Made by a program: the position numbers and the translations under genes. 64,000 bases of DNA. Source: Acridotheres tristis. Lineage: Eukaryota > Chordata > Aves > Passeriformes > Sturnidae. Location: contig CM072896.1 in NCBI GenBank assembly GCA_037013685.1, forward strand, positions 9,179,444-9,243,443, read 5' to 3'. Of the stretch, positions 29,157 to 43,703 are shown in pieces. The notes below the pieces were generated by a model. It was not told the origin of the DNA, searched no databases, and was given only the letters and a program-made list of their open reading frames with translations. Positions within the stretch are counted from its first letter, which is position 1. Each line of letters starts with the position of its first letter.

Positions 29157-29325
29157 CATAGGATCATAGAATTAAGGGTGGAACAGACCTCTAAGAACAT
29201 TAGTTACAAATGTCAGCCCAGCACCACCACCATACTCAACATTAAATCATGTTAAATCATGTCCTCAAATGCAATATCCACACATTTTTGACCACTTCCA
29301 GGGATGGAAAATATCTCTCCTTATT
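29157..29325 (-). mobile_element. CR1 LINE 3'-end fragment, inverted
   Basis: On the + strand it starts with ATAGGATCATAGAATTAAGG and GGAACAGACCTCTAAGAACAT, the reverse complement of the CR1 3' tail. It continues through CAGCACCACCACCATACTCA, AATCATGTCCTCAAATGC and ACCACTTCCAGGGATGG, which are inverted CR1 3'-region words. The element therefore reads on the minus strand. It is diverged and contains a local duplication of a TTAAATCATG word near 29245-29260. Only the 3' portion is present. Confidence 0.85.
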
Positions 29326-30309
29326 TAAGAGTAAAAACAGGTGTTCCTTTATTTTAATCAATACACAAGATAATTTTTTTCTGTTACCATAGGACATCAA
29401 ATAATGTTGACTATGTCTACAGTGGTGATTTTTAAAAAATTTGTCTTTTAAGGGACTAATGACACCAGCTGAAGTTTATTGGAACTTAACAAATTCTATT
29501 CTATTTTTTCAACCAGGTCACAGCTTTCATAATTTCCATTGAATATTTTTATTCTACAGCCTTGGTTGATAAATCTGTGGTATAAATATTTTGCTATAAA
29601 TCTATCCCTTCTTTTATTAGTCTTCAGTTAGTTGTATTGTGGATTTTTCTTCTCCTGTCTTGTTTTTCTAACCAGGATTGCACACTTAGCAGGTTTGGGA
29701 CAGCCACAGAAAATCAAGTAAATGCATTTTCCTCAGCAATCCCTCTTCCCCTCCCTTGGCTGTCTGTAGCAGGCCAATGTGGTCTCCACTGGATTTCACC
29801 ACATAAAACAAAAAAAGCCCTACCCTGCTCACAGGAACATGTTCCATGAGCACCAAGAAGCAGTTCAGCCATGTCTTCCCTAAATGTTAGATGGTTTGTG
29901 AGACTTTCAGGCTTTCTATTGATTTTGCATGGAACTAGGTCAGAGCTGCTTTTAATTGAACAAGCTGGCTGCTGCAACTCTCACTTAACTGTAAAAAAGG
30001 AGTATTAAAAATTGATATGCAAAGCAAACTTCTGCTTAATTAGCAAGCAGATGAAGTCAGAATAGACAAACCACTATCGTTAATAAAGATGAGGATATGG
30101 GTTTACTGACAGTATAATATGCTCTTTTTTTTTAGTGGCTGAAACACTGAGTATTATCCATGTTTCTTGCTTGTGGTATTAATCGCTGGTTATTTTTCTT
30201 TGGGAGAGGTTGGGATAGATTTACAGCTGTGCAGATCAGACAAAGCACCACACATCAGGAAATCCATTAAAAGGCAGCTCTAATATTCAGATGTGTAGTA
30301 AAGGTAAAT

Positions 30310-30600
30310 AAAAGCCCTGGGGTGCAGATGGGAGAAACTGTGGGGCTCTCTGAAAGGTTTAGTACTGCTCCCCATGCAGTGCCTGTGGGAGGGGTCGGGC
30401 AGGTGGGCACAGGCTGCCGTGCTGCTGGCAGTGGCAAAGGGACACTGGTGCAGCTGTGCCCGGGGCATGTCCCGGCTAGCACTGACCATCACACAGGCGT
30501 GCTGGCTGCAGTCTCACCCGGCACCTGCATCCCTCCAGGTGTGCCCTTGCCGTGCCCTGTGCTCCTGCTCCCTCAGCCAGGGCCGTGCCTGCCCTGAGGC
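30310..30600. other. GC-rich islet in intron
   Basis: This is a local GC-rich block with words such as GGGGTCGGGCAGG and CCCGGGGCATGTCCCGG. Several overlapping frames of 60-90 codons are open on both strands without any domain signature. It has only a handful of CpG dinucleotides, so it is not a convincing CpG-island promoter. I assign no gene. Confidence 0.45.
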
Positions 30601-33600
30601 CAGATGAGCTGAGGTCTAATATGTTGAAGCTGGAGGAGATCAGGAGTTCTGCCTCTCATCTAAACCCCATCCCAAATGACTTTTCTTTGCACCTGTATGT
30701 GAATGCTGAATTTTAGACCATTTGCTTCCATCAGTATGGGAGATGTGCCTAGAGTTATATATTATTTATTTAGGTTTATAACAAACACAAAGAAACAAAA
30801 GGAATAAATTAATAATGTTTGGATTAGCTTATACATTTAAGCTCACAGCTGAGAGAGATGGCAAAGAGCAATCCTCATTTTAAGGTCCTTAAGACAATGG
30901 TTTTTCTTTCTTCCCCCAAAACCCCTAGCAGTAATAAAGGTTCTGCCGTTTATCACTTTGCATTGCACTAAGAAACCACCTGGACCTGAAATTAATTTGT
31001 GTTTAAGAGCAGAGTGGCACACTGGCCACTGAGTTATACTCATTTGAATGCTAGCTTTTTCGATAAGATGTTTTCTGTAGCTGTAATTTCAGTTTTCTTA
31101 GGTCCAAGTTACAAATGACTCAGTTTATTTCTCACTTCCTTTAGCTTTTCCAGGTTTTAAAGTACCACAGCTCACGTGCTGGCCTTGCCTAGTGCAGAGA
31201 TATTAGGGGACTATTCCTAGAGGGGAGATTGCACTTGCCAATTATTTGTAAAATATGTATTTTACAAGAGATTTTAACCATTTTAAACTTGGAATGGAAA
31301 AGTCTGAGATTCAGGTGAAATAAATAAGAAAAATGCATATCTTTAAATATTGAAATACTATGACAGCTGAAAGTGCTTGAAACATTTGAGTGCCTTTATG
31401 GCAGTTTAACCAACTGTGTCCATAAATATTTAAAGCAGTGAATTATTTCTTGAAATTTACATTTTTATGTACCATTTTGGTGGAAGAAGTATTGAATAAT
31501 AAAGATGCTTTCCATAATAATTTCAGCTTTTCAAAAAGTAGCACTTGACTGCAAAAAGATTTTCTGGTGGTCACCATATGATTCATACTGAGCTTTGTTA
31601 TTTCCTACCTCCAAATTAAGGTTTTTGACAGGACAAGATAACCTAGATCCAACCTATGTTTCTGCACTTCCCAAATAAAAAAAAATTTAAAAGAGCTGTG
31701 CAGCAGCTACTGTTACCTTTCAGTTTGTCTCTGTATACAGATATATCTGACTGGTAAGAGTTTTCAGGATGAGATCAATAGGGATAAAGTGGCCATTTAA
31801 AGCCTGCTGTTGATCTTATAAGGGTTACTCTGTGTTAAATATCCTGCTTTGCTTTTCAGTGGATGATAAAATCCCCACCCCTCAGGTACCCACAGCCAGC
31901 AGCTACAGGCGTGTTCTGCTCTCTGCCAATGCCTTCTGCCAGGCTGCAGGAGCCAAAACGTGGAGCAGGGAATGTGCTCTTATGAGACACAATCATTTGT
32001 GCCACTTAACTTGCTCCATGGAGCTACATTTGCAGCAAGGAGTAGTTGACAAGATAAAAACATCCAAGTGGCTGGGACAGTCAGCAAATGTGCCAGTGAT
32101 GGGCTGAGACCTGGCAGGGGAGTATACTGTATTTCCAGAGCTGTCCTGGGCACATTGGAACTGAAGTGCTCTTTCAGTTGACCAAGAAGTTGCAGACTGA
32201 TTTTTAATTTTTTTTTGAGTTTGAGTATGATTCCCATTGAAATTTATTAAAGAAGCTGAAACTATTCTAAAATTCTCCTCAAAATATTTGAGGCAATAAT
32301 TTTCTTTTTCATTTTTTCTGTATTTACAAGTGAGCTGGAAAGTAATATTACAGAAAACTACTTAAAACATTGATATGTTGTTTTCTGTCTATCATTGTTA
32401 CTGATAATGATCACCAAATAATAATGATTCAGGCCCAGAGATGGGTTACATGACGTTATAATCTATTTCAATCTGCTTTTCATTTTTAGGGTATATTACT
32501 TTTCAGATAAACTGTGAACTGAAAATCCCCAAGAAAGGATAGTGGAATGTAAATTTACTAAGTCTAGACAGCCAGATGAAAACTGATTTTCTAAACTTTA
32601 TAAAGAACTAGACTATAAACCAAATCTTTATTTAGTCTGAATAGTTCCACAGATTCCAGCTGTTTGCAAAGAACTGCTGTGCTTTGATTCAGCAGACAAT
32701 AAAACTAAGGACGCACAAATCTTTTTTATCAGGCAACAAGTACAAACGCTTCTCTGTTAAGTAAACTGAAGTAGATAAATCCTTAACTACACACTCAACC
32801 AGAGCATTTCCACTGTGACAAGGGCTGACTGCATGTGTGTGAAATTTCAAGGGGTGGTGTTCAAGTAGTGTCAATGAGGCACACACGGAGGTTTTCACTA
32901 AGGTAGTCACAGCCATTCCAGGAGCAGCTGGATGACATAGTAAATTAACTCTATTGAATGATGCATTAATCTGGTAGGGCACTTGCAGGGCCCAATTCTT
33001 ACTTTCTAAAAACACATTCTAGTCTTCTGGCTTTCTCTTCATTTTGCTGTGAAGAATAAACTGCAATCTAGACACCATCTTGTACTAATGGGAAAGGGAT
33101 TGTGTGCCTTTCCAAAGAATTTTGAAACTTTGTTTTTATGTTTCCTTTTCCCAGAAGAGTAATATCTTAAAGACGTGAATGTTACTGGTGTGAAGAAAAA
33201 AATCACATATGATTGCATGCATATGTTATGTGAAAAAACACATCAGTATTTTTGATAGCTCAGTGCTGTCAACTGAAACAGTTCTAATCCTGGTAATTGG
33301 GTGCTCCCTCTCTTCTCTCAGCTCTTTGTATTAGCAGGTCTCTGTGTGCAGTCACAGACAGACCTGTGTCACAGACATCTCGTAGCAAAGGTCCCTGAAA
33401 GGCAGATGCCATGTTATATTGATACAGACTGCTATTCAGCCTTGGAGCCTGCTGGGGTTGCCAGCTAGGAAAAACAAACACTTTGGATTTTCACTGCAGT
33501 GTCTTTTTGCATGCACTAAAGTAGGTATGTGACCTAGAAGTTCATGGAAGAGGTTTGAGTTTTGAAGGTCTTTGTCACATACAATGTCACTGAATCCTAT

Positions 33601-34394
33601 TTACGACTCCTAGCCTGGGGTGGTTTAATCATTTTCTCATGCAGTGTTACTACTTGAAGGCTGTGGTAAGATATCCTTAACATTGCATTTTACTATTAAC
33701 CAATAGTAATTAATGAAATACACTAATGATTACATCTTGCACTGCACATCCAGTTAGATATTTTTTCATGCTTCCTGTATGGTATTTCATTGAGGAAAGC
33801 CCAGGCTGACTGTGTTGTTAATCATTAAGGTCATCTGCAGACTAGAATGTCAGAGAACCCAAAACAAGGTGAGATTTTGTTACTGTTGTGCATAGGTGGA
33901 GTCTCCACCCATCACAGATGTCTAACAGTGCATCTTCCTGTGGGGTATTGAGCCACAGGCAAATCAAAGTGATTTGAATGTGGTCCTTTTCTGGGACTGT
34001 ATCATCTGAGTGGTGATCCCTGTTGAACAGTCCCAGTTCCTGGTCATGGGGATGACTGGGAGAGGAAGTGGCAACTCAGACTGTCAGTCCTGCCCTGCCA
34101 TTCAGCATGGGCCCCTCAGGGAGCTGCTGGCATCTCCGGCCTCTCAATGGCTCCTGGCATTTTCTCTTTGCTTCGTCCTCTCAAACCTTCCAAAGTCCCT
34201 TGAAGCCACTAAAAGTTTTTGAGATAGAGCTCAAAGGAAGATTGTTATCTCTATCAAATGTGGGTTCCAAGGCTGTAGATACATACAGAAATAAGGGTAC
34301 ATCAGGTGGTTGATTAATAAATCTGTGTGACTAGAACTGAGTATCATGTAAGGATCTCTTTGGGTTTGAGATAAAATTCCAAACTGAGAACTAA

Positions 34395-34408
34395 TTTTTT
34401 TTTTTTTT
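34395..34408 (+). repeat. poly(T) run
   Basis: Fourteen consecutive T bases lie in the intron about 860 bases before the second visible NYAP2 exon. They are too far from the acceptor to act as its polypyrimidine tract. Confidence 0.8.
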
Positions 34409-35230
34409 CAAAAGGAGGTAAACAGCAGCTTTGAATAACTGAGTAGCCCAGTAATTAACTCTTACAACTAAAGAGCAATCTAATGTTTCTTCTTTATCCA
34501 GTTTTCCTTGTGAATTTTTCACAGCTACAGATGGGAAAGAGCAGGAATTAATTCTTTCTCCATGCATTGCTCAACCTGCAAGAAAAGAAATTAGGGTCTT
34601 GAGAAAAGAACAGAAAATCACCAGCCATGAAGAAAGCAGACATCACTGTTTCACTTGAAAAAAATCATTCAGCTGTGTTTTGAATTGCTCCTCTTTTCAT
34701 TGACTCGTGGTGTTGCAAGCAGAAAGTAATTTTCTGACTCCAAGGATTTTCCAGCCAAGTGCAATTTCATTCTCTAGGTTATGGTGCTGGGCACACCCAA
34801 AATGGATTTGTGCTCTTTTGTTTTCTGGATTGTGTGCTTTTATTAGAGCTTATGAGAAGTACAGATATGTTGCTTGCACAATATTGCCTTAGGAGAGAGC
34901 TTCCTTAGAAAGTGCCTGAAGAACTTGTTCCCAATGAAATGACAGCTGAAAAGATATCAAGTATTTCTATAAATTGTTAATAAACTACAGTTTGGTAAGG
35001 AACCATTTTCAAAATTATTTTTCTGGCATATAAAAGTTGTAATAGAAATGTTACATTTTATCCATCTGCTGCATGGTGTGTGCTTTTAATAATTAATGTA
35101 TTGAAACCTAGGTAAACTACAGGGTTTTGGCCCAGATGGTAAAACCATGCTATAAATTGCCCTTAAAGGATTTATGATTGAAATGTATGGAGTATTTTAC
35201 AAAAGATTATTGCATGATGTGGATGATTAG

Positions 35231-35512
<282 letters not shown>

Positions 35513-37549
35513 TGAATCTCCTGGTGAGATGAAGAATCTCTGAGGATACACAGACACCTGTCTGGAAGCATCCAGGTTCTTAAGACTTCCAAATATCTTC
35601 CAGATTTGGCTCTGCCCATTGACTGCTGCACTAATAAGGCTTGTGCTGTACTTGTGCTCTGTGCCAGAACAGCTGGGATGGTGGCATGGAAAAGAAGCAC
35701 ATAAACATGCTAGTCATCTACTTTCAATGAAGTAAAGTATTCCCCCTGACATTGAAAAGAGACATTATGGCAAAGACACTCCTAGGATGGCACCTCAGAA
35801 AGAAGTTGTTAAGTTCAGGTATCACATAAAATAACAAAAATACACTGTGCAAAAGCAAGGCTGTCTTACTGAGGGGCACAGTGACAGGACACAGGCAGCC
35901 TTTGCTTTCTGTTTGTACAGAAATGTCTAGAAAAGTAACTATGGATTTCAGAAGTCTCAGATTCACACCTATTCATCTTATTAATCAAGAATGTTTACAT
36001 ATTAAATAGTAAATTGCCATAACCATGGCATTTTAATGCAGTCTTGTTTATAGATTGACTATGACAAACAGAACTGATAAATGAATAGAGATATCTATTG
36101 CCCTTGCATGAGTACTTATTGGTACTTTTGAGATTTGACAGCTCTCATAAAAGAGTAATTTCATTGCTTATTAGTTGGACTGTGAGAAATATCCACTTTA
36201 AGGAGAGTTGGCATTTCTAGTACTGAAGCCTCATGGTCAATGTTCAGTGAGTATAAGAGCACGAATGAGCTGCTCAGACAAGAAATCATTCCTGCCTGAG
36301 AGATCTGCTGGGCAGCGAGTGGCAGCAAGGAGTGTTTAAACTGCTGAGTGAGCAGAGATGCTCATGCCTCACCCAGAACATTGCTTCCCTGTGTGATAAT
36401 GGGACTCACATTGTCCCTGAATGCTGAAAATGACACCTGAAACTCAGTGTATAGGTTGAAGAATCTTTGCTGATGTGAAATGTCATTTGCAGCAATCATG
36501 TAGTCCAGCTTTACTTGCTACAGACCCCCCAAACTGTCCTTGCTGGTGCAGTGAAAGTGACTTTTCTGCAAAACTTATGACTCTAGCACTGGGTTTTTGT
36601 GTGTTACTGCCATTTGCTTACTTGTCTGTTCTCACAAAGCTTCCTGGAATGTGGGAATTTTCCAGATTAGCTCATACCTCTAGGTAAAAATTCTGTTCCC
36701 AGTATGTTAGAGAATCATTTGTGCTAATGCAGGTTAAAGGATGGGTTTAAAGCTACCACATCAAAGTATTGGGACATCCAATAATTAGACAAAAGGTGTG
36801 TACCAATCTCTTCAGTTCTGCAAGATGACACTATGGAGAAGAGTAGTAAAGAAGTTAAAATTGAAGAGTAAGCTCTTAGCAAAATGTAGCACTGCTGTCC
36901 AACATTTCTGCAGCAGTTTTATTTCAGAGAGCTGGTTGATCTCCAAAAGCAGACAAAACATGTTGGCCTCAATCTCCATTTGGCATCAGCAAACTGCAAT
37001 AGTTGTTGAATCATGTCTTGATTTAGTTAACTGTGACTTTGTCTTACATTTCTAGGACTGTCACAGAAAAATTTTATATTCTTGGCTGAATTTTGACTCC
37101 TTTCTGCGATTAAAATCTAAGAGCTGATTATGACTTTTCTATCCCTGCAGATTTATGATATTTCATTTGATGAATATTGCCTCTCATCTGCCCTGAATAT
37201 TTTTTCCCCTGTGCCTCTTGCTGTTGCCTGAGCAACATGTTTTACCTTTACTCAGTGGGGCACTGCATTGAGAATGCTATACACAGTTCTCCTCAATGAA
37301 CTTGTACATGAACTGTAACAGCTCATTCTCTGCAATTAAATTAAAACTGTAACAGAATGCAAGAGGAGAGATTTAATACTTTTATATGAATACAAATGCT
37401 TTCTGGAGTCAAGGAGATAAAGTAATTCTGCATTAGCAATTAGAACTTAGATTTACTGCAGGACCAAATAAAATCAAGGCAGTCCCCAGTACAGTCATCA
37501 CTGCAGCTGCTCTCTTTGCAACATCGTAGATAACAGAAAAAAGGGGCTA

Positions 37550-37597
37550 TTTTTTTTTTCTTAGTTTATTTGTTTTGGTTTTTTGGGGTTTTTTGGT
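37550..37597. repeat. (T/G)-rich low-complexity tract
   Basis: A T homopolymer of about ten bases is followed by TTTTGG / TTTTTTGGGG units. It is similar in type to the tract near 21361. Confidence 0.75.
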
Positions 37598-39395
37598 GAA
37601 GACATGTCCTTGAAACACCACAGTTTGGTACCTACCTCCTAGTTCACACTGATACAGGCATTTATTAGGAAAATATTGGAATAATTTATTTTAAATGGGG
37701 TTTAATTGCTCTGCTGTAAAAGAGGAAAGGTGTGAATGGACTTCCCTCTGTGCTCATCAGGCAGCTCTGCTCCAGCACAGACGAGCTGGGAATTGGAGTG
37801 GCCTGGGCAAATACCTAAGTGAGAATACTGATTTTTGGTGAGTTCTCCCCAACTCTGGAACTGCTTTTAAGATCAGAGGGAGAATCAGGCATCTCCAAAC
37901 AGAATCTTGAGCTTTCTATCCATTTTGTTCAAAGAGCCTGGGCTGTCAGCTGCACACAGTTATCACTGTCTCTAGTGCCTGATTGTTCTGTGACAGGATT
38001 TGTCAAGGGCACTTTATGTTTCTTGGCATTCTATAATTTCTTATGGAAAGCAGTGTGATTGGGGGGCATGCTGACTTTTAGGAAAGTCAGTGCAATTATA
38101 ATGAACAGCCAAACACAATCTGTAACACAGAATCTGTATAACTGCACTCCAGGAGACCTGAAGAGTATTTTCTGGAATGTTGCTGCTTTTTTCCTAACTG
38201 CAACGAAGAAGCATTTTGCATTGCCACCTGCTGCTGGAGACAGGCACTGCCGTGCCTTTTAAATCTCAGAAACTCTATTGCGTCCTGGTTTTGAATCACC
38301 ACCAGCTTGTCACTCAGCCAGCCATAAATATTCCATCTGAAGACATTGTAGGTAATCAGAAAGGGAGTAAATGCTCACCCTTCATTGGAATTACTGGCCA
38401 TCATTTTTGATTTCCAAAAGTGATTAATATTTTAAGTTCATCTATTTGGGAAGGGGCAAAGCCTGGGAAGCCCAAGGCACAAGATGCATCCATTGGTATA
38501 AGAAGGGAATAGCAGCAAAAGCCACTTCATGCCAGCCAAAGTGCTTCACACAAAGATGACTCAGCAGTCTCACAACCCCCACATTTTCTCCTCACAGGCA
38601 CTATCACTGTGCTCCTAAATCCACAAAGATTCTCCACGTGAAGGCAATTTAATGCAAGGGTGTTGTGTTAGTGCCCAGTGAGGCTCAGACCTCACCTGCA
38701 CTGGTCATTGATGTTCTCTGCTCACAAGCTCCTCCTAAGCAGCTCCTGTCACCTTTAGCAAGAGGAGCAGTTCTGGGAGCTGCACGCTGAGGGCATCCCA
38801 CCAGTGCCCATGGTCCTTCTGCACCTCCAGGGTGCAGGATCACACCGATTCTGGCGGAGTAAAAATGTTGCCTAGATGTAAGAAAAACACACACCAAAAA
38901 ACCTGAGCAAAGATACAAAACACTTCCTTGTATTTCGAAGAAGCCAGGAAATAGCAAACAAACACAGCCAAATCCTACAACAAAAGCTTTACAAAGAAAA
39001 TAGACACCCATATTTCAGGACACAAAGTATATTCCACTAACAGCTTTTCCCTTTGGGTAAAATATCCCCTAAACTTAAACAGAGGGTTCCTTTTCAGACA
39101 TGATTTTATTCATTACCTGACTTGGGTATGAGACTTGCTAAACTTTTAACCTATGGACATCAGTAATGCTGAGTTCCAGAGGTTCAGTGTTCCCCTTGTG
39201 AAAACTGCTGTGATATTTTAGCACTAATTGGCTTCTGCCAATAGCAAAGTACTAAATACTTTTTTATATATAGCAGAATACTATATATTATTACACCCTA
39301 ATGTTTCCTAATTTCAAGTTATATTTCAGCTTACTCATCTTTTTTTAGGTCAGTATGAAGATACTTGGTGTGATGTATTTTTCCAGAATGCATGC

Positions 39396-39438
39396 TTTCT
39401 TTTTCTTCTTTTTCTTCTTTTTTTTTCTTTTTTTTTTC
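39396..39438. repeat. (T/C)-rich polypyrimidine tract
   Basis: Units of TTTTTCTTC expand into long T runs. It is a pure pyrimidine stretch of about 43 bases on the + strand, in intron. Confidence 0.85.
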
Positions 39439-39665
39439 ATGTGATTGCTCTCAACCTGTCACATTGCCTTGTTTAATTCAAAACGCATTTCTTGGCAGCT
39501 GTAGCAAATAAGCAATATTTCTCTTTTCATGTGCAAAGAAGAGACTGTGACAGGATAAGAAGCTTCTCCAATGTAAGTGACAGCCAGAGTATTTTTTTGA
39601 ATTAAGATTAGGGTAGGCAGAATGAAGACTTCCTTGGGTGAATAAAGAACTCTTCCCATTAAGAT

Positions 39666-39684
39666 AAAAAAAAAAAAAAAAAAA
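39666..39684 (+). repeat. poly(A) run
   Basis: Nineteen consecutive A bases. This is the longest A homopolymer I noticed. It could be an old retroposon tail, but I do not recognise a retrocopy directly upstream. Confidence 0.85.
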
Positions 39685-42600
39685 TCATGAAGAGTTGTGC
39701 TTCTGGAGAATACAGAAAGCTATAGAACTCTTGGTATAAAACTGATTGAAAATATTTCCATAAAATCTTGTGGCATTTCAGCACTGTGCTTTATTGAGGA
39801 AAATGCTACAACACCCCAGTGTTCCAAATGCAATCAGCCAAGCCTCTACATCTTTAGTCATGGTGGCAGCCCTTGCAGTTTTGGAAAACAAGCCATTTAT
39901 ATGAGTGCTTACACACATAATTAAATACACAATTTTAAGGCAATCCTATTTGTGTTTGGAAAGCCTGTATTTCTGTGTTGCACAGTCTCTCCGAAAATTC
40001 TCGTCCTTAATGCTGCCCCTTGCAACTAAATGCTTGCCTGTTTCCTTGTGTAATCTTCCTGGTGCTGTCAAGACTGAGCTTAAACCCACGAGTGCAGTGA
40101 TGCTCTGCCCGTTGCAGCTGAATTTTGTGTGTGGGTTTCCTTGGTGTGAAGGGGCTGTGGTTCTACTCCACTGACCGAGTGTTGTGGCCACTGTGGGTGC
40201 CACAGGAGGGGACTGAGGCCCACTGGCTCACCATGCCCTCCTAGCACCTGGCTCTCAGAGACCTGCAGTGCATTTTTCATATCATGTCACTGTGAGAGAT
40301 GTAACATTTGAAGCTGTGCCAAATAATACTACTGAAATTCCAAAGACACCAACTGAATTTTATGAACATTTTTGTGCATAACATTTCACAGCTTTCTGGC
40401 TACCCTCAAGAATCTGCTGGATTCAGACCTCACGCTGCCCATTGATTGCAATGGGCATCTCTAAAAGCTGCTCAGATGCATGATTACTGTCACTAAGGGG
40501 ACTTCTCGAGAACTACTCATTTCAGATGTCAATACTGTGCTGTCTCAGTATCATCCACAAGAGATAAAGACAAATTTCTAAACACTAGAAACCATCCCTG
40601 ATATTTGCTGGCAGTAGTCCTTCCTTTAAGATTCTTGGCATTAAATAGGAAAACCCAGATAGCCCCAGTACAGTGAATAAGCTGCCCATAGCTGAAAAAT
40701 AACATGCTGCAGAATACAGAGCAGTGAGTTGTGCAGCACTTGAAGAACAGACCATTTATGGACCATTTTTCCCCCACAGTGGTGTGCTGTTACTCAGACC
40801 ACTAATTACAGTAGAATACAGTATTTATTTGGTCTAAAAATACTGCCACTGAGACACAAAAGTTAGATGGAGCCATGTCTGCAGCACCTTTTGGTGAAGA
40901 TCACCATGGAAATCACAATAGTTTCTTTAATACTGTAACATATATTACAGGGAGATAAAGGAACTAATACTTCATCTGTGTGTGATAGGTTTTGTTTCTT
41001 TGATGCCAGATGAAAGGAGTCTCTTTTGGCAAGGAAATGGTAATTTCTTGTTGTTGCACATAGATCCAAATTATGGAAATTATGACACTTCTTTCTGCTT
41101 TCCTAAAGCAAAGAAAATAATTCAGAAGCAGTCAGACAGTGTCTTGGAGTTTTATATGGGCTGAATGTCTGATTCTGCTTGTCACAGCAGAAACAGAATC
41201 TCTACTTAGCAGTAGAGAAAAAATAACTGAAAAAACCCTAATTCTTGTCCTTTCTGAAACCCCAGCAAAATTCCAGGAGATGAGAGATGAGGTATAATAG
41301 TGAGATCCATTATTACATCTATATTACTGAAAGGAACAGTCAGAAATCTGGCACACAGACAGCGTGAAATCAGAACAAAAACAAATCTAATCAACCTTCA
41401 GAGTAACTGCCCAAGTCCAAAAAAAGCAAACCAGCAGACTGTGTACAAAAGCAAGGTTATGGAGGAGGCCAGTCTGCTCCTTTCTGAGTGCCTATGGCTG
41501 TGTTGACTCGTGGTGTGTTTACAGACCAACTATGAGAGAGTGAATTGAATAATGCATTCGGTGAACAGCATAAATATTTTTGCTGCTCAGCCAGATGGAT
41601 GTTAACTAACCTATTAATATTTAGTTGATGAATATTCACCCATAAGGATGCTTTCATTGGTCTAAGTGCTCCAGCATAAGTGGATAGCTCTTCTCCACGC
41701 CCTATTGAATTCTGAAATATCTGAGGAAAATACGTATTTAAGGTGACAATGAAAAAGCATCAGGGAGAGTGGAAGAATCCATTTCAGCATGTTGCTGGTG
41801 TGTGGAGTAATGTGCCAGCTGTCCTCAAGTTTCTAAGGTGTGTGCCAAGTGACTTTAAGGACATGCTAGTGACAGACATCTTCTTCCTTTCAAGCTATGG
41901 CCCAACTAGTGGCCGGTGGTGATATTAGAGATCCACACAGGAAATAAAAAAATCGGTGTAAAACAAACATAAAGAAAGCAGCTGTGTAGATGAGGCATGA
42001 GAAAATAAATTTCAGACAGACACAGGCAAAAGACATGTGCTTCAGAGGCAAACTTGCTAAACCACAACTGCATGAGGTATAGGTCCTTCCTTTCTTCTTG
42101 AAAACATGGAATTTGAGGAATTCTTCAAACCTTATTTTAAAAGACTTAAAATTCTTTAAATTGTGATGAAGCATGGTATTGTAATTACTTGTTATTCAAG
42201 GTAAAGCAGCACTGTCAATGTGAAAAGTGAGACTCTGTTCTTGAACCAAATCTGTCTGGTGAGTCCAAATGTTTTCAGTGTTTGCCCACTAAATAGAAAA
42301 AGCAGGTGCAGGGTTGAGAAGAAGGTTTAGGAAACATGAGGAGAATGAGCACATTGCCCTGAGCAGAGCCATAGGCTGAGAGGTGCTTCCTCAGTCATAT
42401 ATAGGAAATATAAGGACAAAAAAATTTCTTGGGCAGAACAGACAGATCCTTTTATCAGGAAAAGACAGTTTCCTCCAGACCAGCTAAATGCTGAGATAGC
42501 ACATGGGTGTCACCATGGCTTAGATATAAAAACCTTCGTCCAGGCCTCCTGAACTGCATGGTCACCTCCTGTCAGTGTGTGCAATAGTAACCTGTGCTGG

Positions 42601-43279
42601 AAATCAGGGGAGCCTTCTCAGAAATTACTCCATATAAAATAGCAGAAGGAAAATCAAATAACTGTGTCATTTCTGTGCAGTTCTTCTCTGAAGAGGAGCT
42701 TTCTCTCAAGGCAGACATAGTTCCTGTTATCACCTTGATTCTGGACAACTGACTTTGCCACTGCTGATGTTCATTGCCACTGACATGAAATTCCCAAGTA
42801 TTTTCGGTGTCATTCCAAATCCCCAAGTGTGACAGTATCCTCACCACTTTTACATACCACCTCCTTCATTTTCTGGCATTTCATGCTTTCCTTCAGCACA
42901 GTCAGTCTTTGGGCCGCCATGTCCCTCAGCTCTGGTTTCTTCCTGAATCACTGCTGTATTGCATGAGGAGTAGAAAAGGCACTGGGGAGCAGGGGAATGG
43001 GGAAACAGGAATGTTTCTCTTTTGTTCTTCCTGTCTGCTGTTTTATGCTCTATCCTTCAGAGATGCCAGAGCAAAGAGGTCAGGATACGGCATGAGTCCT
43101 GTCTGAATCCCTCTTCCGATCTCAACTTCTACTCATGATTCAGCCAAATGCCCAAGACTTTAACTGGTTACCAAGGCTGGAGTGCCCATTTCAAGGCAAT
43201 CCTGGATCCACAGTGTTTCAGCTTGCTGCAGCAGTACTCTGCTCCTGCTCACTGGTGTTTCTGCTCTCTCCCCTCACAG

Positions 43280-43410
43280 AGTCTAAATCAAGTTGCCGGT
43301 TGGGCCGGTCGGCGTCCACGTCAGGAGTGCCTCCTCCGTCTGTGGCGCCGCTCAGGCAGCCCAGCGACCTCCCGCCGAGCCAGGTACCATCGTTAGCCAA
43401 TCGGGAATGA
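43280..43410 (+). CDS. NYAP2: NYAP2 probable last coding exon, C-terminus
   Basis: The acceptor is CCCCTCACAG ending at 43279. The first two bases (AG) complete a glutamate codon with the G at 35480. The exon then encodes [19 protein letters not shown] and a proline-rich run to LPPSQ, followed by VPSLANRE and a TGA at 43408-43410. The three exons add up to about 478 residues. With the roughly 175 residues I recall upstream in mammalian NYAP2, that gives about 650, matching the family length as I remember it and supporting this stop as the normal one. A possible donor GTACCA sits at 43384, immediately after PPSQ. It is in phase 0, so a longer isoform spliced to an exon beyond this window is possible. 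The exon is more GC- and CpG-rich (GGGCCGGTCGGCG) than the surrounding intron. The acceptor and reading frame are certain; which 3' end dominates is inference. Confidence 0.88.
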
Positions 43411-43499
43411 CTCCATGTGCTGCAACATGCCAAATGTCCCCACCTCTCTGTCTGTCATTTGTTACACTAAATGGTTTTTTTGGTTTATGTCTTTATTTT

Positions 43500-43532
43500 C
43501 TGTGCGTGTGCGTGCATCTGTGTGTGCGCATC
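43500..43532. repeat. GT/CGTG-rich microsatellite-like run
   Basis: An imperfect alternation of TGTG, CGTG and TGCG units lies within the putative NYAP2 3' UTR. Confidence 0.6.
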
Positions 43533-43703
43533 TCTCATTGGCAATGAAATTCCACTGGCTACAACCAGCAGAATTTTCTTTGCTCTTAATTCCTTGTATC
43601 TTTTTCTGTCTTCATTCTGTAGTATAAATGTAGTAAAACTGTACTGTATGTACTGGCTGGGTTTTTTATTTTTTCATGTTTTCTGTATTTTTTTACTGTC
43701 TTA

